64,000 bases of DNA from Isoetes taiwanensis (lineage: Eukaryota > Streptophyta > Lycopodiopsida > Isoetales > Isoetaceae). The notes below the pieces were generated by a model. That model was not told the origin of the DNA, ran no database searches, and was given only the letters and a program-made list of their open reading frames with translations. Each line of letters starts with the position of its first letter. The first letter of the stretch is position 1. This document shows positions 10,220 through 22,433 of the stretch, one piece after another. Location: the NCBI GenBank assembly GCA_021234155.1, contig JAJEKV010000073.1, forward strand, positions 1,276,001 to 1,340,000, read 5' to 3'. The position numbers and the translations under genes were made by a program.

Positions 10220-12455
10220 TGTTGAAGAACCAAGTGAAGACATTGAATTGGAATCAAGATCACACATTGAGAGGACCTAAGCATCTAGAAGTTTGGAAGA
10301 CCCCTATGAAGTTTGCAAGCTATTAAAGTGGTATCTTTTCTCCTTCATATTGTCATTTCTATTCTCCTACCTCACACTCCACATTTCCAACATTCCATTA
10401 CCCCATACTATCATACATCTCACACATAGCCTTTTGTTCCATAGTTGACCTACCACTACCTAAGGCACATTTTCAAAGTTGTTACACCAAAAGGATTGCC
10501 TAAGCATCAAGTTCTACATCATCTTTTTTCATCATATCATTCTATTATCACACACTCCACACCATGTGGCTATAAAAAAAAAAGGGAAGCATTTGAAAAA
10601 GCTAAACACGAGTTTGCCTAGTCACCACCTCCAGGCGACATGGCATGATGACTAGATACATATGTCATCACTTACAAAGCCACATTGGTCCACTCACCAT
10701 TTGCCACTTCCATATATCATTCGCCAAGTTGCCACCTAAGCAACAAGTGTCCACATCACCACATCACTCCATACCATTACATCACTCAACATCATTCCAC
10801 ATCATCACATCACCTTGCATCATCAAATGATGACTAGGCAAATGTTGACCAAACCCAAAAAGTTGGTCAACCATAAGATTGAAATGATTAATAAATGTGC
10901 CTATTAGCCTTGTTCTCCCTCCTTGCCACCTCACCAAATCCCATGTCTAATGCCTACTTACCCCATTCATTTTCCCTACAAAAATCAAAAGTATTGCATT
11001 TGAGAGTTTGATGATACCACCTGATAGCCCTCATGGAATCATGCCACCTGGCACAAAAAATTTGAAAAAAGGGTGCGTATTGACCTTCTAAATGGCTTTC
11101 TTGGGAAACGTGGTTCATTTGAAAAAATGGCAAAACCTACCTACATCTACCCCCCCATCTATCTACCCTCTCATCCTCTGCCAAGTGGCGTCCCCCCTGG
11201 CATGCCAAGTCGAAACACGAGCCGAGCTTGGCGTGGGAGAAGACCACGTAATCAAGAGAGAGGAAAATAGCTCTCTATTTATACCTTAGCCTCTTTTCTG
11301 ATTTTTGCCTGTGGGATAATTGCTCTCAAGAAAACTCCGAACCCTAAAAATGTGACTTGCCAAGAACTTGTTTTTTGTCGATTGAACCGAGCAATCATTA
11401 CATTGGCTAACCATTCCTGTCCTGTTACACCCAAAGAAATGTCTAAACCAACCAAAAACATGGCCAAGATCCCAAATTTGCCAAGATCCGGCCGGAAACA
11501 GAGTTTTTAAAAGGGGATTCATTCAACAGAGAAAAGTGTGGGCTTTTGCGCGATTCAAAGACGAAGTACCTGAAGTGTGAAGTCGGAGTTGATGCTGAGA
11601 GTTCCTCCTGCCTTAAGAGATCTATCCTGAGGCATATTATGATTGATTTGTATCCGAAAAATTCACGATTTGCTTGTTTTAGAGAGGTCCTGTTGATTGA
11701 TCATCTTGATCATTGACATGACGTCAAATGCGAGGACTTTGATTCCAGTTTAATGAAAATCTGACCTTGGAAAATATCATTTGATGCATTTGTGTTTGAA
11801 TTAATTCTAGAAATGGGAAGAAAAAGCCATACCTCTGCACCTGGTCGCATACAAAAGCTCTAGCTGCGTTGGTACAATCATTTAGGAAAGGAAAAGCTAA
11901 AAAAAAGAAGGGGGAGAAAGATCAACCCACTGATGTTTTAAAAGTCTGTCATACTTTTTATGCTCATTAGATGCTCAGACATACTTCTCAAATTACAGAC
12001 TGACTTATTAACCCTGAAAATAGCATGCTCTTATTGTGCAGGCCTCGTGTTCACTGTCTAAACTTAGTTGGATTGAAAATTCATCACCATTCTCATTTGG
12101 CAAAATTGAGTGCACTGTCTAGTCCATTGACCAACTTCTGACTTAGTCAAGAGTCATTAATTCTCACCAACCGTGAGGATTCTTTGCATAGACTTTCTCC
12201 AACACTTTCTTCAGATATCATGGTAGCATGCTATGCTTGTTTGGGTTCAAAATGTTGAATGCATTGATTTCTGTGCCTGTTAGAATAAGACTAGCTTTTT
12301 TGGCTTTTGGGAAACTAGTGAAATCTTGTTTTCTGGAAGTTTAAAAACAGATATTTTAGCACAGAGTGATCACCTCAAGTGATCTGGAGGTCCTAGACCA
12401 AGATTAGTGCTTCTTTGACCTGAGGTTGGTGGTTTAGCCAGGATTGCCATCAACA
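10220..12455 (+). repeat. LTR 2 of Tat-like element (shared between copies 1 and 2)
   Basis: About 2.24 kb, nearly identical to LTR 1 and LTR 3, running from TGTTGA to TCAACA. It serves as the 3' LTR of copy 1 and the 5' LTR of copy 2. It is followed by ttt and the tRNA-Gln primer binding site at 12459. The 5' boundary is as tentative as for LTR 1. Confidence 0.7.
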
Positions 12456-12458
12456 TTT

Positions 12459-12478
12459 TGGAGGTCCTACCGAGATTT
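12459..12478 (+). other. Primer binding site, tRNA-Gln type (copy 2)
   Basis: Identical to 3861-3880, three bases after the LTR end. It is complementary to the 3' CCA, acceptor stem and T-arm start of tRNA-Gln. Confidence 0.75.
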
Positions 12479-12500
12479 CCACCTGGTTTTCAAAGAACTC

Positions 12501-13592
12501 ATGGCTCCTAGAAGAAATGAACAGCAAGAAGCTCCAGAACCATTGGAACCACAAGGAGTACCTGTTGCAGCTGTGGTACAGCCAAATTGTGCAATCCCAC
12601 AGTATTTTGAGCTAAGTTTGCCCATTACTCCACCCATATTCGAACCAACTATGAATGCTAACCATTTTCTGAAGGTATTTGATGAATATTATAGAGATTA
12701 TGGTTGTAAAAAGGGCTGTAGGTTTTCTGAGTTTAAGAGATGCATGAAATCTGATGAGGCATATGCTTGGTGTGAGCATGTGACCTCAGTTATGGGTACT
12801 GATACATATGAAAGTCTTGTGCAGCAATTTTTGGCTAGGTTTGGCAAACTGTCTGCCCCTCAGGAGCTAGCAAATGAGCTACAGACTTTTTGCATAAGGG
12901 CAGGTGAAAGTATCAATCACTATGTGGAAAGGTTTAGTGCATACCTGAGAAAATGCCAAAAGAGTCAGGTGCCCACTCCCACACTCTACTTTGTGGCTGC
13001 TTTCATTAAGGGACTGTCACCAAGGCCTAAGGTGCACAGAAAGATGCTAAAAATTCAAAATCAGGAAGGTTTTGATACCATACACAAGGCTTTTGAAAAG
13101 GCAACTAAAATCTCTAATGATATGTCTTTTTTACCTGATAACCATGTAAACCATTGTGCTGACCCTTTTTACCCAGATTATGAACAAGAGTATGAGCATG
13201 TGCCTGTGTATGCAAAGGTAAAAAAGAAAGAAGAAAATCCAAAGATGAAGAGGCTGCACCTAAAATCAATGAATCCAAGAGTGAGATGGCCAAAATGTCC
13301 GAGACCATTGCAGACCGACCAAACAACTCTTGGAGTTGAAAAAAAGAAAAAAACTTATCCTCCTTGTGCACATTGTTTCAAAGATACTCATCCTTCCGAT
13401 ATTTGCTATTACGGGGCATGCTTAAAATGTGGAAAGAAAGGTCATTTTGGAAAAAATTTGCCCCGTGTGCAACTTCGCAAGGAAATAGGTCATCTTGAAG
13501 ACAAGTGTTTTGTCAAAGAATACTTTGACAAAGCGGGACAAAGGCAAGAAATTGGAAGGAACATCCGCCATCAGGTTTGTGGAGGAATATGA
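12501..13592 (+). pseudogene. Tat-like element copy 2: gag
   Basis: The longest gag frame in the run, about 364 codons from ATG 12501. The open frame reaches further 5', to 12444, but the ATG at 12501 (MAPRRNE...) follows the primer binding site closely and matches copy 1. A capsid-like domain (residues about 40-220, with FLARFGKLSAPQELANEL and YVERFSAYLRKC) is followed by a basic segment and the first zinc knuckle (CLKCGKKGHFGKN). The second knuckle is damaged by changes at CTG/CAG triplets that are intact in copy 1, and the frame is lost near 13590. Confidence 0.8.
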
Positions 13593-14470
13593 GGAGCGGG
13601 GGAAGAGATCATGGTGGTGCAAACAAAAAAATGTTGGAAAATGGAACACCTGCAGATAAAGGTATGAGCAAGAACCTTCCTGTCAACAAAGAAGTTCAGG
13701 TAATAGCTCCACCTCCTTTTGAGAAGTTTAATAAAAAGGACAAAGAGTTAGATGAGCTAGACATGATCCTAAAAAGTTCTAAAGTGAGCATAGATCTCCT
13801 CACGCTTCTCAAAATTGCACCTAGCTATAGAGAGAAAATATTAAAGTGTAATGATGTTGAACAAATTTCATTTACTGATGTGCATGAGACAGAGAAAGTT
13901 GTATTAACTCAAGAAGAAAAAGATCCAGGTGCCTTTACTTGCTCAGCTAGTGTAGGTAACTTGCATTTGTCTAGGGTCTTGCTAGATGGAGGCTCCCCAT
14001 TAAATGTCATGCCTCAAAGATGTAATGAAGAAATGTGGTCTTGCTGTTACTCAACCATCACCTGTCATATTGAGGTCATTTTCCAATGCTAAAATAAAAC
14101 CTATAGGACTAGTGACAAGGGTGCCGATAGAAATTGAAGGTATAATTGTTGAGGCAAGTTTCATAGTTGTGGCTTTTGAAGATAACTGTGATGTGACTGA
14201 CATATATGACTTGTTGCTGGGAAGGAGGTGGTTATCTACTGTAGATGCTAGACCTGTCTGGTCCAAAGGGCAGTGTACTATTTCAAATGGAACAAGAACT
14301 GTAACTCTATACAACAAAACAGGTGATGCTAATCTGTACAACTTTATAGAACAAGACATGTTGATTGAAGATGAGCCAGGTGTGTTAAAAATGCCTATCT
14401 CTGTATGCAAACCAATAGAAATCATACCGACCTGTTTAGGTGACCTTGACATGGAAGCAAAACTCAATAG
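13577..14470 (+). pseudogene. Tat-like element copy 2: aspartic protease and linker
   Basis: Two overlapping frames (13577-14092 and 14004-14531) together give a retropepsin: the active-site segment VLLDGGSPLNVM (about 13975-14010) and the C-terminal DLLLGRRWLSTVDA (about 14208-14250). The protease would cleave the Gag-Pol polyprotein. One frameshift lies near 14010-14060. A roughly 60-residue linker leads straight into the RNase H domain. Confidence 0.7.
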
Positions 14471-14860
14471 AGGTGTGTTGTGGTTTGATGGTGGAATTTC
14501 AACCAAATTGAGTATAGCAGCATCTCGGTAATTGTGAATCGTAAACTCGCCAATAAACTCTTATCCAAAGTTGGTAGAGTACTAAAGAATTACTTCAAAT
14601 ATGGCTGAATATAAGGCACTTATAGCTGGCTTAGAAGAGTCTTTGGCTTTAGGTTTGACTAATATATCTATCTTTGGTGACTCTCAACCGATATGCATGT
14701 GTAACCGGAGAGTATCAGACCAAAAACCAAGACATGTCAGAACTCAAAGAAAGGGTATTGCAATTGCTAAGCAAGTTCAAGGCTTGGGAGATCAAACATA
14801 TACCTAGGGAAGAGAATTGTGAGGCAGATGCACTTTGCAGAACCGTGCTCCTTGACTATT
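14470..14860 (+). pseudogene. Tat-like element copy 2: archaeal-type RNase H upstream of RT
   Basis: Second copy of the domain described at 5860-6240, with the same position between PR and RT. The four acids are readable across frames: WFDGGIS, NMAEYKAL, IFGDSQ, EENCEADAL. Two patches (about 14519-14565 and 14690-14720) differ from copy 1 almost only at CAG/CTG sites, so the breaks are suspect. Confidence 0.75.
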
Positions 14861-16320
14861 TGGCTGAGGGAGCTATAAATGAAGATGAATTGAACAAGGA
14901 AGATGCAACACAACCAGATCCTATTACGGTGATAGATGCACAAAAAGAGAAAGAGGTAAAAGAATTAACTATCAACAAAAATGGACAGGTAAGAACACTT
15001 TTCCTTGGGGATCTTTTTGATAGCAAAGATGAGGCCTCCTTAAAAATTTTCTTTGAGAGTTGGAAAGATGTATTTGCCTGGGATTATACAGAATTAGTGG
15101 GAGTGAGGACTGACATCTGTGAATTTGAAATAAAGATAAAGGAAGATGCTAAACCTGTAATGCAAAAACTCAGAAGAATAAATGCATCACTGCTTACCCT
15201 GATCAGAGAGGAATTATTAAAGATGAAAGAAAGTCGAGGTTATTAAAGAGATAACAAACCCTGACTGGCTGTCTTGCATTGTTCCAGTAGAAAAGAAAAA
15301 TAAGAGCATTAGGATTTGTATAGATTACAGGGATCTAAACAAGGCCACTATTAAAGATTGTTATCCATTACCATTTCTAGAAGAAGTGTTACATGCAACT
15401 GCAGGCAAGGAAATATATTCCTTTTAGATGGATTTTCAGGTTTCAATCAAATCAAGATAAAGAGGAGATCAAGCCAAGACCTCTTTCATAACCCCTTGGG
15501 GTACTTTTGCCATGATGAAAATGCCTTTTGGCTTGATGAATGCATCTGCTACCTTTCAAAGAGCAATGGATAAAATATTTCAAAGCATGCCAATATCAAA
15601 CTTTAGAGTTTTCTTGGATGATTTGTGCCTAGGATCTTCTCTAACTAAGCATATGGAATTGTCGACAATGACAATGGAATTGTGCGGGGAAGGGTGGAGT
15701 GTGTTTGAATCCAAAGAAGTGTGTATTCTTCTGTTCTAAAGGTGAATTGCTAGGTCATGAGGTATCTACTCAAGGAATTAAAGTGTCTGAAGGAAAAATG
15801 GAGGCTTTGAAGAAATTAGCTCCACCTAAGACCTTAAAACAGGTGAAGAGTTTCATGGGCTTGACAAGTTTTTTGAGAATGTATGTGCCTAACTTTTCAC
15901 ACATCATAAGTCCTTTGGCGTACTCGACACGTGTTGGCAAGTATAATAAGAATGAGAGCAAATTTATTGCAATAGAATGGGATGATGAATGTCAAGTCGC
16001 ATTTGACCCGTTGATAACTTCCATATGCCAATCAGAGATTCTCAAACCACCAGACCTTTGCGCAACCATTCCGGTGCATATATCGGTGTCACTAGCAAAG
16101 TCAGTAGGCATAGCACTCATGCAGAAGCATGGAATAATATCTTTGCCAAACAAAATTTGGTCCGATGTCGAGAACGAGATACCCTAGAATGGAAAAAAGT
16201 GCAGCTGGAATAATGTTTTTCCTACAAAGGCTCTCGGTCATATAGTTCAAAGACAATGAGGTAAAAGTAATGATGCATCAAAATCCTATTCCCATCTTTG
16301 TTCTTAAGACTCGTGAGTAA
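14860..16320 (+). pseudogene. Tat-like element copy 2: reverse transcriptase and degenerate gypsy RNase H
   Basis: Frame 14674-15246 covers the linker and RT entry (ESWKDVFAWDY). The fingers region (IRICIDYRDLNKATI, about 15310-15355) is intact here but broken in copy 1. The catalytic FLDD lies at about 15612-15623. Frames 15512-15739 and 15699-16187 carry the palm/thumb and the RNase H remnant, again without the TDAS aspartate (HISVSLAKSVG). Between them the two copies preserve every RT motif, although neither is open throughout. Confidence 0.75.
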
Positions 16321-17795
16321 GGCTAAATTATGTAGATGGGCTTGCAAGATACAGGATTACAATTTAAATGTTAGAACTGTCAAAACAATTAAAAGTCCTA
16401 GTGATTATTTGACCAATAAGGTGTTTGAGTTTGAAGATTTTAATGGTTTGAGCACTGATGAAGTGTGTGAGATTGCTACTAACCTTGTGCTATCTAGCAA
16501 GATGCAAGAAGATTGGCAGGATGAAATCATCAAGTTTCTCCAGCATGAGGAGGTGCCAGAAAACTTTACAAGCAGCCAGCTGAGGAGATTCAAAGAAAAA
16601 GCAAAAACCTACAGGATGATTGGAGAGGTATTATGTAAGATTGATCAGTATGGTGTCCTTCTGAGGTGTGTTGACAGGTCAAAAGCTGAGTTGATACTGG
16701 AGGCTTGTCATGAAGGAATTTGTGGAGGCCACTATGCAGCTGACACAACTGCAAAGAAAATACTCAGGTCTGGATATTATTGGCCTAGCTTGTTTAAAGA
16801 TTGTTATGAGACCATTAGGAGATGCCATAAATGCCAGATACATGGAAGAAGAATTCTTCACCTGGCCGCTTTGACTAGCATCACGCCTCCGTGTCCATTC
16901 CGCACTTGGGGACTAGACTTCATAGGACCTATAAATCCAAATTCTCCCTCTCAAAGATGAATACATACTAGTGGCAACAGATTTCTTCACCAAGTGGGCA
17001 GAGGTCTGTCCCATTGAGACAAGCAAATGCCCTAACAACCGCTGTGTTCCTCCATGAAAACATATGCACTAGGTTTGGCATCCCTCTGAAAAATAGTTTC
17101 CATGAGGCACTCGGTTCATGAATGATGTGATCAGCAACCCGCTAAAAACCTTGAAAGTAAAGCATGTGAAAAGCTCAAAGATACTACCCTCAAGGCAATG
17201 GCCGGTGAATCTACCAACAAGGTGCTAAAAGCCATTCTCAAGAAAACAATAGAGGTGCATAAAAAAGATTGGCACCTTAAATTACATGATGCACTTTGGG
17301 CATATAGAACCACAATTAAAAGTGCTACCAATCATACACCTTTTGCTCTTGTCTATGGTGTTGAGGCTGTTGTTCCAAAGTTGGAATTGAGTTGCCCTCA
17401 TTAAGGTTGGCTCTAAAGATTCAAATGCGAGATAGAGGAAGCATACTGGGGAAAGGTTTGATAGGTTGCTCCATCTAGAAGAAGAGAGGTTTGAAGCGAG
17501 AGAATACCATGTTACTAAAGAAAGCAAAGGATGCAAAGAAAGATTCAAGGCCATTCACAAATTGCAAGGAAGTTTCAAAGAGGGAGAGCTAGTTCTCAAG
17601 TGGGACAAGGCAAAGGAAAAACACAAAGTAAATTTGATCTGCTTATGGGAAGGGCCATACAAGATCGTGGACAAGCGGTGTACAAATTCTTACTTCTGGA
17701 AGATATCACAACAAAGTCAGCAAACTCATGAACCCTATAAACATATTGCATCCGAAAAGGTATTGGCAACAACATATTTGTATGAGTTTGTTTGA
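16298..17795 (+). pseudogene. Tat-like element copy 2: integrase
   Basis: Frame 16298-16960 runs from the end of the RNase H remnant into integrase, with a well-preserved zinc domain (HEGICGGHYAADTT ... CHKCQ, about 16708-16836) and the first catalytic Asp in LDFIGP. The core is broken (16960-17200). Frames 17198-17404 and 17466-17795 give the remaining core and C-terminal barrel. No chromodomain is present. Confidence 0.8.
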
Positions 17796-18838
17796 ATAGA
17801 ATAGTTATTGGATAGTTAGCCATTTGAGTTGCCATTTGAGTTATTAGAGACACTAGCTTTAAAATTAATAGGCATGTTCCTTAAAGATGTGGATGCTTGT
17901 GCTCTTATAGTGTTATTTTGAAATTGCTTTCATAAAAAAAAAAAAAAAAAGGAAGAAAGAGAGAAAAAAGAGAAAAAAGAAAAAAAGGGAAAATAGGTTT
18001 AACTTTGATATCTTGTGTGTGTTATGATGTTGCAGGTTGAGTTCACAGTCATGAAAGCATGGGAGGAGTTGTTTTCTAACATATATAGAACTTGTCATGA
18101 CAGGTTCATCAGTCTGAATAATCTCCACCTGAGCAAACAGTTGCCTTCCAATTCATATCAACCAGAATTCTTCACTGATGCAGGATCCCAAACAACTAAA
18201 TATTACCACAATTAGCTGGGAGGACGTGGCACTAACATCATATTTTTTCCACACCTGCAGGTTCACTTGATACATTCCATTCATGTTCATCTGCCCTTGT
18301 TCCATTCTCATCTAACCCTTGCTTCCCAAATCTTTTTTCAAAAGAGAGAACACAGCCTGCTACCTTCCATCAGCCTTCCATAAAGGTAGCTCAAGTTTTA
18401 GAAAAAGTCAAAAAAAAAAAAACACTCCCAACTCAAGTCACTGTTCCTGCTCCACACATATTTCAAAAGAAGTCAAGCAAGTCAAGCCAGGTCATGAGTC
18501 AACTCACCCTCAGAGTCAAGTCCCTGTTCCCACTCCATATGAACATCCTTCTGAAGACATCCATTCAAACATCACTCACATCCTTATGTCCATCTGTTCA
18601 GACTTTCCCCAACATCATTTCCATTGTTTTTTCATCTCTTTTTATCACCCTTGCTGCCCATATTCTCAGAATTTCCATTCTCTTGCACTACCATCACCAT
18701 TCTTCTGTCACATTTTGCTCACAAGGCTGAGGGGACCAGCCATTCCTTTTCCTTGTTTAGCATGATGTTGCCCTGCTATGGCAACATGGCAAAGTGCCAT
18801 CAAATCTCATTTATGTTGCAGGGAAAAAGAAGATACTA
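17796..18838 (+). other. 3' non-coding region of Tat-like element, copy 2
   Basis: Same block as 584-1625 and 9185-10219, with a purine run at about 17935-17990. No gene is recognised. Confidence 0.6.
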
Positions 18839-21710
18839 TGTTGAAGAACCAAGTGAAGACATTGAATTGGAATCAAGATCACACATTGAGAGGACCTAAG
18901 CATCTAGAAGTTTGGAAGACCCCTATGAAGTTTGCAAGCTATTAAAGTGGTATCTTTTCTCCTTCATATTGTCATTTCTATTCTCCTACCTCACACTCCA
19001 CATTTCCAACATTCCATTACCCCATACTATCATACATCTCACACATAGCCTTTTGTTCCATAGTTGACCTACCACTACCTAAGGCACATTTTCAAAGTTG
19101 TTACACCAAAAGGATTGCCTAAGCATCAAGTTCTACATCATCTTTTTTCATCATATCATTCTATTATCACACACTCCACACCATGTGGCTATAAAAAAAA
19201 AGGGAAGCATTTGAAAAAGCTAAACACGAGTTTGCCTAGTCACCACCTCCAGGCGACATGGCATGATGACTAGATACATATGTCATCACTTACAAAGCCA
19301 CATTGGTCCACTCACCATTTGCCACTTCCATATATCATTCGCCAAGTTGCCACCTAAGCAACAAGTGTCCACATCACCACATCACTCCATACCATTACAT
19401 CACTCAACATCATTCCACATCATCACATCACCTTGCATCATCAAATGATGACTAGGCAAATGTTGACCAAACCCAAAAAGTTGGTCAACCATAAGATTGA
19501 AATGATTAATAAATGTGCCTATTAGCCTTGTTCTCCCTCCTTGCCACCTCACCAAATCCCATGTCTAATGCCTACTTACCCCATTCATTTTCCCTACAAA
19601 AATCAAAAGTATTGCATTTGAGAGTTTGATGATACCACCTGATAGCCCTCATGGAATCATGCCACCTGGCACAAAAAATTTGAAAAAAGGGTGCGTATTG
19701 ACCTTCTAAATGGCTTTCTTGGGAAACGTGCTTCATTTGAAAAAATGGCAAAACCTACCTACATCTACCCCCCATCTATCTACCCTCTCATCCTCTGCCA
19801 AGTGGCGTCCCCCCTGGCATGCCAAGTCGAAACACGAGCCGAGCTTGGCGTGGGAGAAGACCACGTAATCAAGAGAGAGGAAAATAGCTCTCTATTTATA
19901 CCTTAGCCTCTTTTCTGATTTTTGCCTGTGGGATAATTGCTCTCAAGAAAACTCCGAACCCTAAAAATGTGACTTGCCAAGAACTTGTTTTTTGTCGATT
20001 GAACCGAGCAATCATTACATTGGCTAACCATTCCTGTCCTGTTACACCCAAAGAAATGTCTAAACCAACCAAAAACATGGCCAAGATCCCGAATTTGCCA
20101 AGATCTGGCCGGAAACAGAGTTTTTAAAAGGGGATTCATTCAACAGAGAAAAGTGTGGGCTTTTGCGCGATTCAAAAGGCGAAGTACCGAAGTGTGAAGT
20201 CGGAATTGATCTTTGAGAGTTCCTCCCGCCTTTAAGAGATCTATCCCGAGGCATATTATGATTGATTTTATATCTAAAAAAATTCACGATTTGCTTGTTT
20301 TAGAGAGGTCCTGTTGATTGGTCATCTTGATCATTGACATGACGTCAAATGTGAGGACTTTGATTCCAGTTTAATGAAAATCTGACCTTGGAAAATATCA
20401 TTTGATGCATTTGTGTTTGAATTAATTCTAGAAATGGGAAGAAAAAGCCATACCTCTGCACCTGGTCGCATACAAAAGCTCTAGCTGCGTTGGTACAATC
20501 ATTTAGGAAAGGAAAAGCTAAAAAAAAGAAGGGGGGGAAAGATCAACCCACTGATGTTTTAAAAGTCTGTCATACTTTTTATGCTCATTAGATGCTCAGA
20601 CATACTTCTCAAATTACAGACTGACTTATTAACCCTGAAAATAGCATGCTCTTATTGTGCAGGCCTCGTGTTCACTGTCTAAACTTAGTTGGATTGAAAA
20701 TTCATCACCATTCTCATTTGGCAAAATTGAGTGCACTGTCTAGTCCATTGCTAAGTTCAAAAGCATCTTAAGAGAGATGCGTCAGATGCGACACATCGAA
20801 AGCATCGAAGCATCTAAGTTTTAAGATGCGGTTAAGATGCGTTTGAAAAAAATTTAAATTGTCAAAAAATACCTTCACTCCTGACTCCATTGGAGCCTTA
20901 AATACCTTTGATCTATAGAGACTTTTAGAATTAAAATACAGAATATTTATGAATAATAGAAGAGAAAACTGTTACAGATCTTACTGTTACAGGTTTCTTG
21001 CTGCAGATCCTTTTGCGTTGTTGCAGGTCTCCTAATCAGCTGTAGCATACCCTTTTTCTCTGTTGCTGACCTCTCAATCCAGATGCAAACTTCTGGCCCA
21101 ACCCTCGACCTCTTATAGACCGTACATACCCGGTTTGTCGCTTGCCCCATCGTCAACAAAGAGCTTTGAAGAGAAAATGGTTACATAAGGCCAAAGAGGC
21201 AACAAACTGCACCTATTTTAGGGTCATCAATATCAGGCAATCTAATCCAAGTGTTTTTGGCAAAAAAAAATTTTTGAAAAAATAAGGTGAAGCATCTATG
21301 TCAGATGCGGGTGTCGATGCGCACACATCTACATCTAAGCATCTTATTTTAAGATGCGCACATCTTACAAACTTAGGTCCATTGACCAACTTCTGACTTA
21401 GTCAAGAGTCATTAATTCTCACCAACCGTGAGGATTCTTTGCATAGACTTTCTCCAACACTTTCTTCAGATATCATGGTAGCATGCTATGCTTGTTTGGG
21501 TTCAAAATGTTGAATGCATTGATTTCTGTGCCTGTTAGAATAAGACTAGCTTTTTTGGCTTTTGGGAAACTAGTGAAATCTTGTTTTCTGGAAGTTTAAA
21601 AACAGATATTTTAGCACAGAGTGATCACCTCAAGTGATCTGGAGGTCCTAGACCAAGATTAGTGCTTCTTTGACCTGAGGTTGGTGGTTTAGCCAGGATT
21701 GCCATCAACA
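18839..21710 (+). repeat. LTR 3 of Tat-like element, interrupted by a MITE
   Basis: Starts at TGTTGA (18839) and ends at CATCAACA (21710), after which sequence unlike the internal region begins. Removing the 634 bp of MITE plus duplicated target gives about 2.24 kb, equal to LTR 1 and LTR 2. This end defines the outer 3' border of the tandem run. The 5-bp target duplication cannot be checked because the other outer end lies outside the window (the flank here begins CCTGC). Confidence 0.75.
20751..21376. mobile_element. hAT-like MITE (626 bp) in LTR 3
   Basis: The sequence is absent from LTR 1 and LTR 2 at the same point. It is bracketed by an 8-bp direct repeat GTCCATTG (20743-20750 and 21377-21384), the size expected for hAT transposition. 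The ends are short inverted repeats (CTAAGTT...AACTTAG). The subterminal 150 bp on each side repeat AGATGCG/CGCATCT many times, as hAT transposase-binding regions do. No transposase is present, so it is non-autonomous. Confidence 0.8.
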
Positions 21711-22040
21711 CCTGCTCTCTCGTAGCTATTCATCGATCCCCTACACGCTGAAGCTTAAATTAGAAAAGGCGACGAAAATAGGTTTGGGAGATTTTATTCA
21801 TCGGAATTGCCATCGGACTAACATGAAGACACTTGTATTTTCGCACCTCTGCCTGTCCGGCAATCCCTTTTTATTAACTGGGATTTGCACATTTTTGTCT
21901 CGAACATATTTTCTATGTCGATGCCGACTCTGGTGATTCCTCCATCTTGGGATATGTCGGGACTGCAAAAGGGTGTGTGAGTCTTTCAAGTTTAGTCTCC
22001 AAGACAACTACTTCTAATTTGTACATTTATCTTTTCATAG
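21711..22040. other. Non-element flank, possible intron end of an unidentified gene
   Basis: Unique DNA between the Tat-like run and the Pack-MULE-like element. It ends in cttttcatag directly before the target site, which reads as a splice acceptor leading into the open frame that resumes at 25927. No protein family is recognised. Confidence 0.35.
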
Positions 22041-22049
22041 GCATCGGCC
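22041..22049. repeat. Target site duplication GCATCGGCC, left
   Basis: The same nine bases occur at 25918-25926, directly outside the inverted ends of the element between them. The preceding G also matches, so the duplication could be 9 or 10 bp, the size made by MULEs. Confidence 0.65.
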
Positions 22050-22433
22050 CCCGGGGGGTTCACGTATGTATTCCGTAGAATACATGTGCGTGGACGGAGA
22101 AGGGGTTTTTTCGAAAAACAATAGTACGTATACATGCGGGCGCTCATACGTTTTGGCGCCCAGATGTATGCATTTTCCACGGTCCGGGGATGGATTTCTT
22201 GGAGCTGCTAAGGCGTAAGAATACGTTTTAGGGCTTTGAATCCGAAGCTTGCTGCCAGAAAAACGTTTTAGGATTTGGTGTTTCGGAGGCAATGTTTTGA
22301 AGTTTTTTCGTCCCTTGCCACATAAAAATCTAGCACAGAGTTTGACGGGATCTTGGAACTTGGTTTTCATCGCTTCTTGGTTTGACGGGATCTTGGAACT
22401 TGGTTTTCTTGGAACTTGGCAGCGATTTAATAG

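Noticed and set aside
14051-14506. Long minus-strand frame (151 codons)
   Set aside because: It is antisense to the protease and linker of the Tat-like element, whose sense frame has recognisable motifs.
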